From Halodesulfovibrio aestuarii DSM 17919 = ATCC 29578 (GTDB taxonomy: Bacteria; Desulfobacterota; Desulfovibrionia; Desulfovibrionales; Desulfovibrionaceae): a stretch of DNA of 64,000 nucleotides. Below the pieces are notes generated by a model. It had not been told where the DNA came from, ran no database searches, and worked only from the letters and a program-made list of their open reading frames with translations. The stretch is taken from positions 806,001 to 870,000 of the forward strand of contig NZ_ARQF01000021.1 of assembly GCF_000384815.1 (NCBI RefSeq), in the 5' to 3' direction. Below, piece by piece: positions 10,617 to 19,604 of the stretch. The translations under genes and the position numbers were made by a program. Every line of letters begins with the position of its first letter. The first letter of the stretch is position 1.

Positions 10617-12567
10617 CTATGGGCTGTATAGAGGGCAGGTTACTTTCAACCTATCACCCGAAACAGCTCCTGAAGACCAACCTATCGTACTTTTTGGTGG
10701 CCAAAATGGTGCTGGCAAAACAACGCTATTCGATGCAATCCGTCTCGCTTTCTACGGCAAGACAGCAATTGGGTCACGTTTAACTGACAACGAATACAAA
10801 ACTTTTCTTGCAAGTAAAATCCACAGATCCACTTCTGCAGTCTTACATGCTAACTATGCGGCTATCTCAATAGAATTTCAGCACGTAATTCTAGGTGAAC
10901 GTTCTGAGTATAAAATTTGTCGTTCTTGGGAATCATCTGAATCTGAAAAAATTACGGAAAAACTTTCCATATGGAAAGATGGCGAAACTCTAACTGGCGT
11001 TAACCAAGATTACTGGGCTGGTTTTATCGAAGAAGTTATTCCCGAAAGGTTATCTAGCCTTTTTTTCTTCGATGGTGAAAAGATCAAAAGCATTGCTGAT
11101 GACACAAATGGCAATGCCGCTATGGCAGAATCTATTAGAACCCTTCTGGGACTGGACATCGTTGAAAAGCTCAAGTCTGACCTTGCAATATACCGCACCA
11201 AGCAAGCTAAACAACAGTCTAACAGCGATTATGCCTCACAAATCAACAGCCTTGAACTCGAAGTTGAAGAATTAGACGCTAACTTGTTGGCCTTAAAAGA
11301 AGAACTTGCCTCTAATAAGACTGGCATAGATGGAATCCAAAATACCATCAACAAAGTTGAGGGAAAACTTCGCAACGAAGGCTCAGTATTTGCGAACCAG
11401 CGTGACACTTTTATTGAGAGACGGGCACAAATCGAAACTTCAATCGAAGAGCAATCTAAAATAATTCACCACCAGTGCGAAACCATGTTTCCTTTCTCAT
11501 TGTGTCCAACCCTGTGTGACAAGTTAACAAAACAACTTGCTGCAGAGGATGAGGGCACTAAAGCTCGGGTTGTAGTTAATGAACTAAATGGAATTCTTTC
11601 TGAGATTCAAAGTAAGCTATCTAGCGACGCCAACCTTGCTGATAAAATCTCAAAAGGCATTAACAACAGGCTAAACAAGTATAATGCTGCCTTAGATTTT
11701 ACTTCATTACTCAAGCTATCGCCAAAAGAAGCGCTGACAATTTTAGGTTGGATTGAACACTCCGCAAATTCATCAAAGCCATCGGTAAACAGCGCACGTG
11801 ATGAACGCGAAAACCTTACACTTCAGCTTCGCAAAGTTGAACAGGACATCCAAAAAGCTCCCGAAAGCACTGTGCTTGAACCAATCATTGAAGAACTTAA
11901 CTCTCACAATCAACGATTAGGCGAATTGCAACAACAGCGTGTAGAATTGGAAGAAAAGCTTCGTAAAAATGAAAATATATTAGCAGATGCACAAAGACGC
12001 TTACATAAAGCAACCATTGCGGAAGTTAGTGACAAAGCTTGCGGAAAGCGCATTGAATTGACAACGAGAATTGATGATGCCCTTGAAGAGTATGCAGCAA
12101 AGCTTACCCAGAAGAAAATTGAAGGACTACGAATTACTGTTACAAAATGTTTCAACAGGTTAAGCCGCAAAGGCAATTTGATTAAAGACATCCAGATCGA
12201 CCCAGATAACTTTTCAGTTACTCTCTTCGATCGATATGGACATATGTTGCCGAAAGAGGAACTAAGCGCTGGTGAGAAACAACTGTTTGCGGTTGCTCTA
12301 CTTTGGGGACTTTCAATTACATCAGGCCGCCCACTACCTGTAATCATCGATACTCCGCTTGGTCGTTTGGATAATGCACACAGAAAAACGCTTATCCACA
12401 ACTACTTTCCTAAAGCAGCCGCTCAGGTCATCATTCTATCAACGGATACTGAAATTGACGAACAATGGCATGCAGAACTAAAACCTTATGTGTCCAAATC
12501 GTTCATGCTTGCCCATGACACCGTCGAGAACTGCACTTCAGTAAAAGAAGAATACTTCTGGAGCTAA
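10588..12567 (+). CDS. dndD: DndD, SMC-like ATPase of phosphorothioation
   Basis: The protein is about 659 residues and SMC/RecF-like. It has N-terminal Walker A GGQNGAGKTTLFDAIR, a long central coiled coil (roughly residues 215-300 and 440-500) with CPTLC in between, and a C-terminal LSAGEKQLFAVALLWG signature with Walker B PVIIDTPLGRLD. DndD is thought to remodel or nick DNA to give DndC/E access. I choose ATG 10588 because the protein then begins directly with the family-typical FLKKITLDNYG strand and has GGGGG upstream. It overlaps dndC by 29 bp. Confidence 0.94.
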   Translation: MFLKKITLDNYGLYRGQVTFNLSPETAPEDQPIVLFGGQNGAGKTTLFDAIRLAFYGKTAIGSRLTDNEYKTFLASKIHRSTSAVLHANYAAISIEFQHVILGERSEYKICRSWESSESEKITEKLSIWKDGETLTGVNQDYWAGFIEEVIPERLSSLFFFDGEKIKSIADDTNGNAAMAESIRTLLGLDIVEKLKSDLAIYRTKQAKQQSNSDYASQINSLELEVEELDANLLALKEELASNKTGIDGIQNTINKVEGKLRNEGSVFANQRDTFIERRAQIETSIEEQSKIIHHQCETMFPFSLCPTLCDKLTKQLAAEDEGTKARVVVNELNGILSEIQSKLSSDANLADKISKGINNRLNKYNAALDFTSLLKLSPKEALTILGWIEHSANSSKPSVNSARDERENLTLQLRKVEQDIQKAPESTVLEPIIEELNSHNQRLGELQQQRVELEEKLRKNENILADAQRRLHKATIAEVSDKACGKRIELTTRIDDALEEYAAKLTQKKIEGLRITVTKCFNRLSRKGNLIKDIQIDPDNFSVTLFDRYGHMLPKEELSAGEKQLFAVALLWGLSITSGRPLPVIIDTPLGRLDNAHRKTLIHNYFPKAAAQVIILSTDTEIDEQWHAELKPYVSKSFMLAHDTVENCTSVKEEYFWS

Positions 12568-12569
12568 CA

Positions 12570-12902
12570 ATGAACGAACTTACTCTACAGCGCGTTCCTT
12601 TTACTAAAGACGCAGACAATAAGCTTAGGTCATTAAAGGCAAAGACAGGACTTACCCCAAATATCCTATGCCGCCTTGCCTTCTGCCTTTCAGTGGAACA
12701 CAGCACGACACCACCTGAAGTTGACATGACAGAACGTGGGCGTGAAATTAACCGCTACACACTGTTTGGTGAATATGAAACATTGTTCACGTCTCTTTTA
12801 AAAGTGTGGCACCATGAACACTCGTCACCTCTTGAAATAAATGATCTTTGTATTCGCCACATCCACCGTGGGATATCATTGATCAATCCCAACAAGTTAT
12901 AA
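12570..12902 (+). CDS. dndE: DndE, DNA-binding protein of phosphorothioation
   Basis: The protein has 110 residues, the usual DndE size, and starts 2 bp after dndD. It is rich in lysine and arginine near the N-terminus. DndE forms a tetramer that binds nicked DNA and is required for modification in the characterised systems. It is the last gene of dndBCDE, followed by two hairpins that end the operon. The assignment rests on size and gene order together with the typical start (LQRVPFTKDADNKLRSLK). Confidence 0.92.
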   Translation: MNELTLQRVPFTKDADNKLRSLKAKTGLTPNILCRLAFCLSVEHSTTPPEVDMTERGREINRYTLFGEYETLFTSLLKVWHHEHSSPLEINDLCIRHIHRGISLINPNKL

Positions 12903-12937
12903 AAAGAGCAGCCGAATGGCTGCTTCATATTGCTGAC

Positions 12938-12970
12938 AAACCCCAGTTTCAAATCGAAGCTGGGGTTTTC
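12938..12970 (+). terminator. Terminator after dndE
   Basis: A strong hairpin (AAACCCCAG with CTGGGGTTT, stem extended by TTTC/GAAG) is followed by TTTTC. A shorter hairpin (AGCAGCC/GGCTGCT, 12907-12924) precedes it without a T-run. Confidence 0.8.
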
Positions 12971-12974
12971 TATA

Positions 12975-12986
12975 CGTAAGCTTACG
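12975..12986. repeat. Perfect 12-bp palindrome
   Basis: CGTAAGCTTACG lies between the dndE terminator and the thsB terminator. The same AAGCTTAC core recurs in the thsB terminator stem. No function can be assigned. Confidence 0.4.
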
Positions 12987-13026
12987 CCCCCATCCTGAGA
13001 TTTGAAACCTTACAAACAACATAAAA

Positions 13027-13061
13027 GAAGTAAGCTCTCTACTAATAAATAAGCTTACTTC
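13027..13061 (-). terminator. Terminator of thsAB
   Basis: Arms GAAGTAAGCT and AGCTTACTTC form a 10-bp stem with a 15-nt loop. On the minus strand the stem is followed by TTTTATG. It sits 43 bp past the thsB stop. Confidence 0.65.
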
Positions 13062-13103
13062 TATTTATTAAAATTATCTAAAACCATGTGTTATGGTGTG
13101 TTA

Positions 13104-13607
13104 TTAGTCATGTTGAGACCTAATCTTGATTGCTTCCTCAACAGCGTTGGTAAGATGCTTCTTAATCCATGCATATTTTTCTTTACTAGTCGCCCCGACT
13201 GGATTGTAACATTTAACCAACGTTGATAATTTCTTTTTAGACGGGCTATGTATCACGTGATCAAAAGGGTTCCCCCCCATACGAGACGTCTTTCCGTCTA
13301 AATCCTTTAAGCCGTGAATTTTAATCCCAACGACCCCCATCCCCTTATCCCAAGCTTTTACGATTTCGTGAGTAATCCATTTACGACCTCCTGTATTCTC
13401 ACCAACAAGAACAACTGCGCAGGACTTACCTTTCATTTGCCCCTCAATCCACTCCTTAATTGCTTTCTCCCCCCCCTTCTTTACCTTCTCCCAATCATTA
13501 TCAGTAGCAGGACGACTTCCCTCTAGAACCCCAATGTTACGAACTTGTGAGGCTCGGCTAGCGTCAGGCTTATAATGAAAACTATAGAAAACTCTTCGTT
13601 TAGGCAT
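13104..13607 (-). CDS. thsB: ThsB, Thoeris TIR-domain sensor
   Basis: The protein has 167 residues of the ThsB TIR-like family (DUF1863/MTH538 type). It shows the FYSFHY start, then VVLVGENTGGRKWITHEI, VGIKIHGLKD, and GGNPFDHV near the end. In Thoeris, ThsB senses phage and makes a cyclic ADP-ribose isomer that activates ThsA. The start overlaps the thsA stop by 8 bp with GGAGAGG as ribosome site, so the two are one operon, and a hairpin terminator follows. ThsA and ThsB side by side make the system call firm. Confidence 0.88.
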   Translation of the reverse strand: MPKRRVFYSFHYKPDASRASQVRNIGVLEGSRPATDNDWEKVKKGGEKAIKEWIEGQMKGKSCAVVLVGENTGGRKWITHEIVKAWDKGMGVVGIKIHGLKDLDGKTSRMGGNPFDHVIHSPSKKKLSTLVKCYNPVGATSKEKYAWIKKHLTNAVEEAIKIRSQHD

Positions 13608-15045
13608 ATTTTAACCTCTCCATCTTGCATGTATGTTGAATTGCTTCAAGAAGTAATTCATTTAACTCTTTAATGTCACTTACTTTGTCTAACTGAATAA
13701 GGTAGTTCTTAAAGTCATTAGGTAACTCCTCCTTATCCAAGTATTCTTCAAGCAGTTCCTTTGTGATATAACCAGTTGCCCCAACTAAAATAATTGGAAT
13801 TCCATGCTGAAGGCAAATTTCAAATTCTTCACTCATGCCATCCGACATAGCCAAGGTGCCATCCTTTAACTTCTTATTACCAAAAAGGAATACTGCTATT
13901 CCAGCATGCGAGATCATATCGCTGCGATATTGGGTATAGCATTGTTTAAGATTATCACTTTTAACCTCTTGGTATGGGAATGGTCTCAATATAAGCTGCT
14001 CTGCGGAATGCGAAGCCCCTCTCAAATATATTTCTTCCAATGCCCCTGAAATAATAGAACTCCCAACACCAAGCCCAAAACCTGAAACTATTTTAAAATT
14101 TTTTTTAATAAGATCTGAACTTAAGTTATTCAAAAAAAACAAAGCGTCTTCTTCTGACCAATCATTATACTCGTGGGCTGCTCCAGATATAAATACAGTT
14201 TTTCTTTTATATCGAGATTCAATTTCGCGTAATAGTTCTGTTATTTCAAAATATTCTTCAACCTTGATGGCCTTTATTCCAAATCTTTTTAGATCGTTTA
14301 TAAATAATTCTTGCTTTCGCATGTTGTATTCATAATCAGCATTACTATTACATTCATATTCCTTCACAGACCTTACAAAACAATAATGCTGCCTCTGATT
14401 TTTTTCATAGGCAACTCTAACACGGCTTAAAATATAATCTAAATTCGGGTCAGTAAAACTAAAGCCTATAAAAATGAACGTCTTGGATATCAAATCACCT
14501 TTCAGTGCCGACAGATAATGTTCCATTTTTAAATGATACTGTTCATAGTCATCTTTTGTTAGAATTGCATTATTGGGATGGTCAACATCACCATGCATTT
14601 TATATACAACGGCATCGCGACCTCTTTTAGTAAGAGTCAGATGCTCGTTTGTATGTTTCACATCAACACACTTTCCACGTTCAGCTAGAGCTAATTCGAT
14701 TAGTTTATCATAATTAGTTGTCCAATAAGTCGATATTGGCAATGAGCTCAACACAGAATGTGTTGGAGTCGTATCTTTTTTCTGTGAAAATTTATTTAGT
14801 ATTATATCGTTTATTTTGCTTCTATTATCGCAATTTTCATTACAATGGTATTGAGCTAACGCAACTAAGTCAGTTACTTTAGAAATATCTAATGATAAAT
14901 CTTCAGCAAGTGGTTCTAACAGCGTTTTCCAATCAACAAATCCAGCCCCTGCCGATAGTCCTGCCCCTGCAAAAATAGCTAAATTGTCATCTTCAAGCTC
15001 TGTTAAAATGGCTTTGACAAACACTTCTTTCTCACGACTCATCAT
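13600..15045 (-). CDS. thsA: ThsA, Thoeris SIR2-SLOG NADase effector
   Basis: The protein has 481 residues, close to the 476 of Bacillus cereus ThsA. SIR2 domain: FAGAGLSAGAG at about 25-35, TTNYD at 109-113, KMHGDVD with His151; Asn111 and His151 match the catalytic Asn112/His152 of the B. cereus enzyme with a shift of one. C-terminal SLOG domain from about 283 (KTVFISGAAHEYND, then VSGFGLGVGSS) should bind the cADPR-type signal. On activation ThsA depletes NAD+ and aborts infection. It has its own TATAAT promoter. The start is one of two adjacent ATGs (15045 or 15042). Confidence 0.92.
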   Translation of the reverse strand: MMSREKEVFVKAILTELEDDNLAIFAGAGLSAGAGFVDWKTLLEPLAEDLSLDISKVTDLVALAQYHCNENCDNRSKINDIILNKFSQKKDTTPTHSVLSSLPISTYWTTNYDKLIELALAERGKCVDVKHTNEHLTLTKRGRDAVVYKMHGDVDHPNNAILTKDDYEQYHLKMEHYLSALKGDLISKTFIFIGFSFTDPNLDYILSRVRVAYEKNQRQHYCFVRSVKEYECNSNADYEYNMRKQELFINDLKRFGIKAIKVEEYFEITELLREIESRYKRKTVFISGAAHEYNDWSEEDALFFLNNLSSDLIKKNFKIVSGFGLGVGSSIISGALEEIYLRGASHSAEQLILRPFPYQEVKSDNLKQCYTQYRSDMISHAGIAVFLFGNKKLKDGTLAMSDGMSEEFEICLQHGIPIILVGATGYITKELLEEYLDKEELPNDFKNYLIQLDKVSDIKELNELLLEAIQHTCKMERLKYA

Positions 15046-15067
15046 ATTACAACTCTAATCAGCTAAA

Positions 15068-15073
15068 ATTATA
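15068..15073 (-). promoter_or_regulatory. -10 element of the thsAB promoter
   Basis: A perfect TATAAT lies on the minus strand 23 bp before thsA. The matching -35 (TGATCA or GTGATC, 16-17 bp upstream) is weak. It suggests that thsAB is transcribed separately from the hydrolase gene upstream. Confidence 0.55.
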
Positions 15074-15198
15074 CTAACAAAATAAATTTGATCACCGGAC
15101 ATGCCACGTACAACTCTTTTTTTAAACCCATGCTCGAATGCTACTTCCTGTAGAACCTTAAAAAATCAAATTGAGAGCAATTCATTTTTTTACATAAA

Positions 15199-16557
15199 TC
15201 AATTTTCAGACTGCGTTGGCTCAGTGTTGCTAAAATCCCCTTTAGCAACACTTAATGGTTCAAAACGAAAAGTTTCATCATCAACTATTCGTTTCAAAAC
15301 TACATCTATAAGCATCGTTTGATTTGGCTTTAAAATGTCATGAACAGCATAGCCATTTGACCGAAATTCGATTGGAACATAACGGCAAAAGCCAACATCT
15401 GGTCTTGCGTTAATTCTAATTCCAAAATGGCTTTCCTCTCCCATCTGACTGTGATTTATATAATACACAAGCGCCCCAGACTGCTTATTATACTGTCGAT
15501 CTTGAAAAAAGCCCTGAGGTAGCATGTCAGGGCGATAAGATTCTCCAGCAAGCAATAACATATCAAAATCTTCGATAATGTTGCCTCGGTCATCCCGTAT
15601 GCGAAAAATTAACATCGAAAATTTATCTGTTGTTTCTTGATTCAACTGTAATTGCGCATTAAAATCATGTGTTATATTTTCATAGTCCTGACGAGAGGCT
15701 ACTTTCAAGCAATCCAAAATACGTGAAACAACAGGTTCATTACGCTTAACATTACGCATAATACCAAAAGCTGTTCCAGAATGACTCGCCTCAGGAATAA
15801 TGGCTAAAGGAGTTGAAGGACTTTGAACTATGCCACGAACGGGGCTAAGCAACGCAATTTTTTTTCCATCAAAACCAATCAGTTCAGGATCATTGTTTTG
15901 AATAAGCTCAACATACTGGTAATTCATATTCGCACTACAAATCCGAATAACACCATCTGACCCTGGCTCAACTAAATAGCTATTAATAAAATCATAAAAG
16001 CTATTATCAATTGTTTCCCCAGTCAGAACAAAAGAATAACAATCGCTGTTTTCTGGGGAATAATCTAACCAGGCCATATTTAACTCACGTTGTTCATTAC
16101 TTCCAAGCTGAAGCCAACGTAACAGTTGAATGCCTTGCTCAACACCTTTAAATAACTCTTTTGCAAACCTAACTAATCTTTTTTTCCCTAAGGCAGCCAA
16201 CGCGGAACCATGGTTAGCCGGTGCTAACATTACTAAGTGTTTTAAGGGACAATTAGAAAAACCATTACTTCCGTAATACAAATGCATCCATAAACGAATT
16301 ACCGGCCCACCGGTAGAATGGGTAATACAAGAAAACTCTTCTTTCCCAACAACATCTAATCGAGCCTTGTTGAAAGCCCGAGCTACATCTTCTAAAGTTA
16401 TTTCATCATCAAAGTTAATATACCGGCCTAAGAAAAGATCTTCTGTTTCAATAGATAGCTCAGGAGGGGCTGAGATCTTTAAGGCATCTGGAAGCTCACC
16501 ATAGCTATCAAAACTCGTAACATTCCAACCATGAACAAATAGTAACTTCACTTTCAT
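15199..16557 (-). CDS. Alpha/beta hydrolase (lipase/PGAP1-like) beside SIR2 gene
   Basis: The protein has 452 residues. The N-terminal 265 form an alpha/beta hydrolase: oxyanion HG at 9-10 (LLFVHGW), nucleophile Ser81 in THSTGG, likely acid Asp201 (EPGSDGVIR) and His259 (PEASHSGT). This resembles esterases and phospholipases of the PGAP1/lipase class. The C-terminal 160 residues are beta-rich and unrecognised, perhaps a binding domain. There is no signal peptide, so it should act in the cytoplasm or on the inner membrane face. It starts 29 bp after the SIR2 gene and is likely co-transcribed with it. A role as a membrane- or lipid-attacking effector is inference. Confidence 0.8.
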   Translation of the reverse strand: MKVKLLFVHGWNVTSFDSYGELPDALKISAPPELSIETEDLFLGRYINFDDEITLEDVARAFNKARLDVVGKEEFSCITHSTGGPVIRLWMHLYYGSNGFSNCPLKHLVMLAPANHGSALAALGKKRLVRFAKELFKGVEQGIQLLRWLQLGSNEQRELNMAWLDYSPENSDCYSFVLTGETIDNSFYDFINSYLVEPGSDGVIRICSANMNYQYVELIQNNDPELIGFDGKKIALLSPVRGIVQSPSTPLAIIPEASHSGTAFGIMRNVKRNEPVVSRILDCLKVASRQDYENITHDFNAQLQLNQETTDKFSMLIFRIRDDRGNIIEDFDMLLLAGESYRPDMLPQGFFQDRQYNKQSGALVYYINHSQMGEESHFGIRINARPDVGFCRYVPIEFRSNGYAVHDILKPNQTMLIDVVLKRIVDDETFRFEPLSVAKGDFSNTEPTQSEN

Positions 16558-16586
16558 TCTCTCAAAAAGTAGTTGATTAAAAAATC

Positions 16587-18128
16587 TTAATAATCTTCAA
16601 TCGATTCTCTTGCCCCTTCCCCTCCACACACAAAGAAATCATATGCACAAAGCAAGAATTTATAGTTGGTACTCTTGAGCTTGCCAGAATATTGCAACAA
16701 GTAACCTTTTAAATCCTCTGAACTAATATTTTCTTTGTAGTAATTCCAAAGTATTACTACTTCCTTTTGGCTTGCAGTAATCGCATCAGACTCAAAAATG
16801 TCACTTATTGAATGAAACTCCATTTGATGTCGCCTAGGTATACTATTAATTTTTGACTTTAATTTATTTTGTTGTTGTAACTGCAACTCATCTAATCTTT
16901 CAATTTCATGGCATATTTCACCAAAGGCATATATCGGGAAATATTGATTAGAATTAATACGTTGTTTATTGATTACCCTCAGCAGGGCTCGATTATCTTC
17001 TTCAATAATTTCAAAATAATTTGCCATCATTTCTGCTAAATTTTGATATTCATACGATATGGTCTTTTCCGAACCAACAGCCAACACTAAGTCCCCATTT
17101 TGCAAGGAATCTATGTCTTCTGTAATTTTTACAGAAATTGAACCACCTGTGACTATTTTTTTCCATACCTTTTGAACTTTTCTAATATCCATTGCTGACA
17201 CTGGTAGCTCAAGGCTGGATACCGCATCATATACTGCGACATAGTTATCTGTTTTGATCTTATTGATCCTAACCGTAACATTTTCGTTTATCACGATATC
17301 ATGGTCGACAATCTCAGTTGAGTCACTTCCTGTTTGATACTCAATAAGCAAAAACTGACTCCGAATAACCTCAGCTTGTTCAGAGTTATAATCAACGTAG
17401 TTGAAAATAGTTTGAAGCAACTCCTTAATATTTTGATCTCCCACACTATAACCAATAAAAATTATTGGATTATGAATAAAAAGGGATAGTAACTGCGCTC
17501 GAATAAGCTCATATTTCGCCTTAAAGTGCTCATAGTCATTTTCTGTTATGATAATATTAGTGGGATCTGTCACACAGCCATGAATTTTATATACAGAGCC
17601 ATATTGATTACTAAGCAATAAATTATTACCCACAATGGGGGTAAACTGGAATAAATCTTCAATTAACAGATCATAATTAGTTGTAATTATGGAACCGATA
17701 TTTTTGCGCATTCTTCTAAAAGCAGTTAATTCTTCTTGAATACCGTCTCTGTATTCAATATTTCGTAACACTTCAGATAAATAGATCTTTAACCTACTTA
17801 AAAAAATGTCTTTTTCAGCATTTTCATAAAATATATCATTTACATATTTAAACTTACCGTTACGCTCTGAAGTCGCAACTACCTCAAATTTATCGCTCAG
17901 CATGGTGGCAAGTTTATCAAACCTAGCACTCCCTTCCTCTCGACATTCCAATTTAAGGTCTAAGTAATCTTCATTATTACCTGTAAGCTCAAAAGCGATA
18001 TGCTTAAGCAAACCGTCCCATGAATAGGACGATTCTAGATATCTCAAACTAACGCCAGTACCAATAAAGAGCACAGGATGATTACGATAATTGCTAACAA
18101 ATTCAGAAATATTCATTATAGCATCCAT
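16587..18128 (-). CDS. SIR2-like protein, probable NADase, paired with hydrolase
   Basis: The protein has 513 residues. The SIR2 core has GTGVS (23-27), TTNYD with Asn151 (149-153), KIHGCV with His183, and FIGYSVGD near 230. The second half (about 270-513) has no family I recognise and no SLOG domain, so it is not a second ThsA. SIR2 domains of this type in phage defence hydrolyse NAD+. The gene lies between a terminator and the hydrolase gene. Start is ATG 18128; MNISEF at 18116 is an alternative. The product is likely a sensor/effector working with the hydrolase. Confidence 0.82.
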   Translation of the reverse strand: MDAIMNISEFVSNYRNHPVLFIGTGVSLRYLESSYSWDGLLKHIAFELTGNNEDYLDLKLECREEGSARFDKLATMLSDKFEVVATSERNGKFKYVNDIFYENAEKDIFLSRLKIYLSEVLRNIEYRDGIQEELTAFRRMRKNIGSIITTNYDLLIEDLFQFTPIVGNNLLLSNQYGSVYKIHGCVTDPTNIIITENDYEHFKAKYELIRAQLLSLFIHNPIIFIGYSVGDQNIKELLQTIFNYVDYNSEQAEVIRSQFLLIEYQTGSDSTEIVDHDIVINENVTVRINKIKTDNYVAVYDAVSSLELPVSAMDIRKVQKVWKKIVTGGSISVKITEDIDSLQNGDLVLAVGSEKTISYEYQNLAEMMANYFEIIEEDNRALLRVINKQRINSNQYFPIYAFGEICHEIERLDELQLQQQNKLKSKINSIPRRHQMEFHSISDIFESDAITASQKEVVILWNYYKENISSEDLKGYLLQYSGKLKSTNYKFLLCAYDFFVCGGEGARESIEDY

Positions 18129-18240
18129 AATTAAGCAAAATTAAAATAATATTTTCTTAAATGACAACCTGTTATGAAATATAATTAAAATTTACAATTG
18201 TAAACCTAACAACCTATTTCAACCGCTTTATTCATGTAAA

Positions 18241-18268
18241 AAAGGATGTTACATTTGCAACATCCTTT
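18241..18268 (-). terminator. Terminator of second TIR gene
   Basis: Stem AAAGGATGTT/AACATCCTTT with an 8-nt loop, followed on the minus strand by a T-run (CCTTTTTTAC). It separates the TIR gene from the SIR2/hydrolase pair. Confidence 0.75.
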
Positions 18269-18309
18269 AAAAATAACACATCGTTCACTATCAATTCGAT
18301 AGATCTATA

Positions 18310-18915
18310 TTAATTATTTCGCTTGCGCATTGGGCGAGACATGTCATATTCACACTTCCCCTTATCATCGAAGGTTTTATTTATAAGAAATCGTAGTTTC
18401 TCTGGATCAGTACACACCATGTTCCAATCCGTAACAGAAATATGAACGTTCTCTTTAAGCAAATTATCGATTATACGCTCAGGAACATCTGGATATAGTT
18501 TATGATACTCTTCACGTTTACTGAATTTTTTCCATGAGTCCAAGTTTGGATATATAAACTCTTGTTCCCCTTCATGTGCAACCGTGCATCCATTACATTC
18601 TGCATCAGGCAAATGAATTACCACTATCCCAGATTGTTTATTTTTTACCCCATTATACATGCTTGAATAAAGTTCCCAATCAATGTGTTTTCGATTCTTT
18701 GTTTCTGTACCAACAAGTAAAATCGTTACAGTAGTATCCTTAAGATAGTTATCTCGTATTATCGTACGTATCTTTTCCGGTGGAAGATTATCTTTTACAT
18801 TTCCAGTATCAACGGATCGATCGATAAAGATCTCATCTTTCTTATTCATATCAAGAAGCTTTTGCTTGTAATCTTGATCATTCTCGTGATGGTAACTAAT
18901 AAAAACCTTATGCAT
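18310..18915 (-). CDS. Second ThsB-like TIR protein (DUF1863 family)
   Basis: The protein has 201 residues. The start HKVFISYHHENDQDYK, then FIDRSVDTG, VTILLVGTETKNRKHIDWEL and IVVIHLPDA are typical of the DUF1863/ThsB TIR-like family. It differs from the 167-aa ThsB and carries a longer C-terminus with two cysteines. It has a ribosome site GAGGT, its own AT-rich promoter region and its own terminator. Thoeris loci often carry several ThsB genes with different phage specificities, so it may feed ThsA. It could instead signal to the SIR2/hydrolase pair just downstream. Confidence 0.78.
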   Translation of the reverse strand: MHKVFISYHHENDQDYKQKLLDMNKKDEIFIDRSVDTGNVKDNLPPEKIRTIIRDNYLKDTTVTILLVGTETKNRKHIDWELYSSMYNGVKNKQSGIVVIHLPDAECNGCTVAHEGEQEFIYPNLDSWKKFSKREEYHKLYPDVPERIIDNLLKENVHISVTDWNMVCTDPEKLRFLINKTFDDKGKCEYDMSRPMRKRNN

Positions 18916-18969
18916 ATCTACCTCGCAATTTTTTCTAAAAATATAATTTACATTTTATATATTCCATTA

Positions 18970-19010
18970 GAAATTTTTTTGTACAATGCGCAACGAACTG
19001 CATTATCCAT
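18970..19010. promoter_or_regulatory. Divergent promoter region with shared TTGTACAA
   Basis: The palindrome TTGTACAA can serve as a -35 element in both directions. To the left AATATA/TATATA-like -10 sequences precede the TIR gene. To the right ATTATC at about 17 bp precedes a small gene. Assignment by sequence only. Confidence 0.35.
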
Positions 19011-19028
19011 ACAAAGGAACTACTAAAA

Positions 19029-19238
19029 ATGGTAGATCTGGGTGCTATTAGAGCGCCACTGCTTATGCATTCAAATATTGTCATTGAGCTTCCTTATATT
19101 TTTCTCGAAACGATTCGTTCGACTGTTTACAAATTAAAAAACGGTCGTAACATTTTCGCCCGCCCTGACAATAGAAAAAAACTATTAGAACAGACCATTA
19201 AAACCCAGCACAGAGAACTTACACGCTGGAGTTTTTAA
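19029..19238 (+). CDS. Small hypothetical protein, 69 aa
   Basis: A 69-residue frame starts with ATG preceded by AAGGAA and is followed 22 bp later by a strong terminator, so a transcript unit of one small gene is plausible. The sequence is hydrophobic in the first half (PYIFLETIRS) and basic at the end. I recognise no family. It diverges from the second TIR gene and could be a regulator or small partner, but nothing shows this. Confidence 0.4.
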   Translation: MVDLGAIRAPLLMHSNIVIELPYIFLETIRSTVYKLKNGRNIFARPDNRKKLLEQTIKTQHRELTRWSF

Positions 19239-19259
19239 AAATACCAACAAAATCAATAC

Positions 19260-19298
19260 AAAAAGAGCTCGCAACCAATCAGGCTGCGAGCTCTTTTT
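19260..19298. terminator. Strong bidirectional hairpin terminator
   Basis: The 13-bp stem AAAAGAGCTCGCA/TGCGAGCTCTTTT has an 11-nt loop and T/A runs on both sides. It ends the small gene on the plus strand. Confidence 0.85.
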
Positions 19299-19604
19299 GA
19301 ATACAATACCGTAAGGGATGGAGTCTCATTGGGGTACATAAAAATTCAAAATTGAAAATCCATTTCCCCACCATATTATAATGAAACTCATCGAAAAAAC
19401 TGGAGTTTTGTTTCCAGTCATTTTTGCCAAGCTACCTCCAAAATAATGATACAACGTCAAAGACTACGAAGATTTTGTGTAAATTTACCTTCTGCAAAAA
19501 ACATCCCCCATCCTCCAATAAATTTTTTTACCATTTCCAGACCTGAGTTGCTAAATAAAAAAATTAAGCTTAGCAATGCGTTACACACCCTAGAAGGAGT
19601 TATC
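19299..19604. other. Upstream region of TIR-STAND gene
   Basis: An AT-rich stretch of about 300 bp. An open frame extends through it from 19446, but without a ribosome site and with a composition unlike the protein. I take it as leader and promoter DNA. No clear promoter is seen. Confidence 0.4.

Noticed and set aside
19446-19604. N-terminal extension of the TIR-STAND protein
   Set aside because: No ribosome site; the TIR domain begins directly at ATG 19605, which has AAGGAG.
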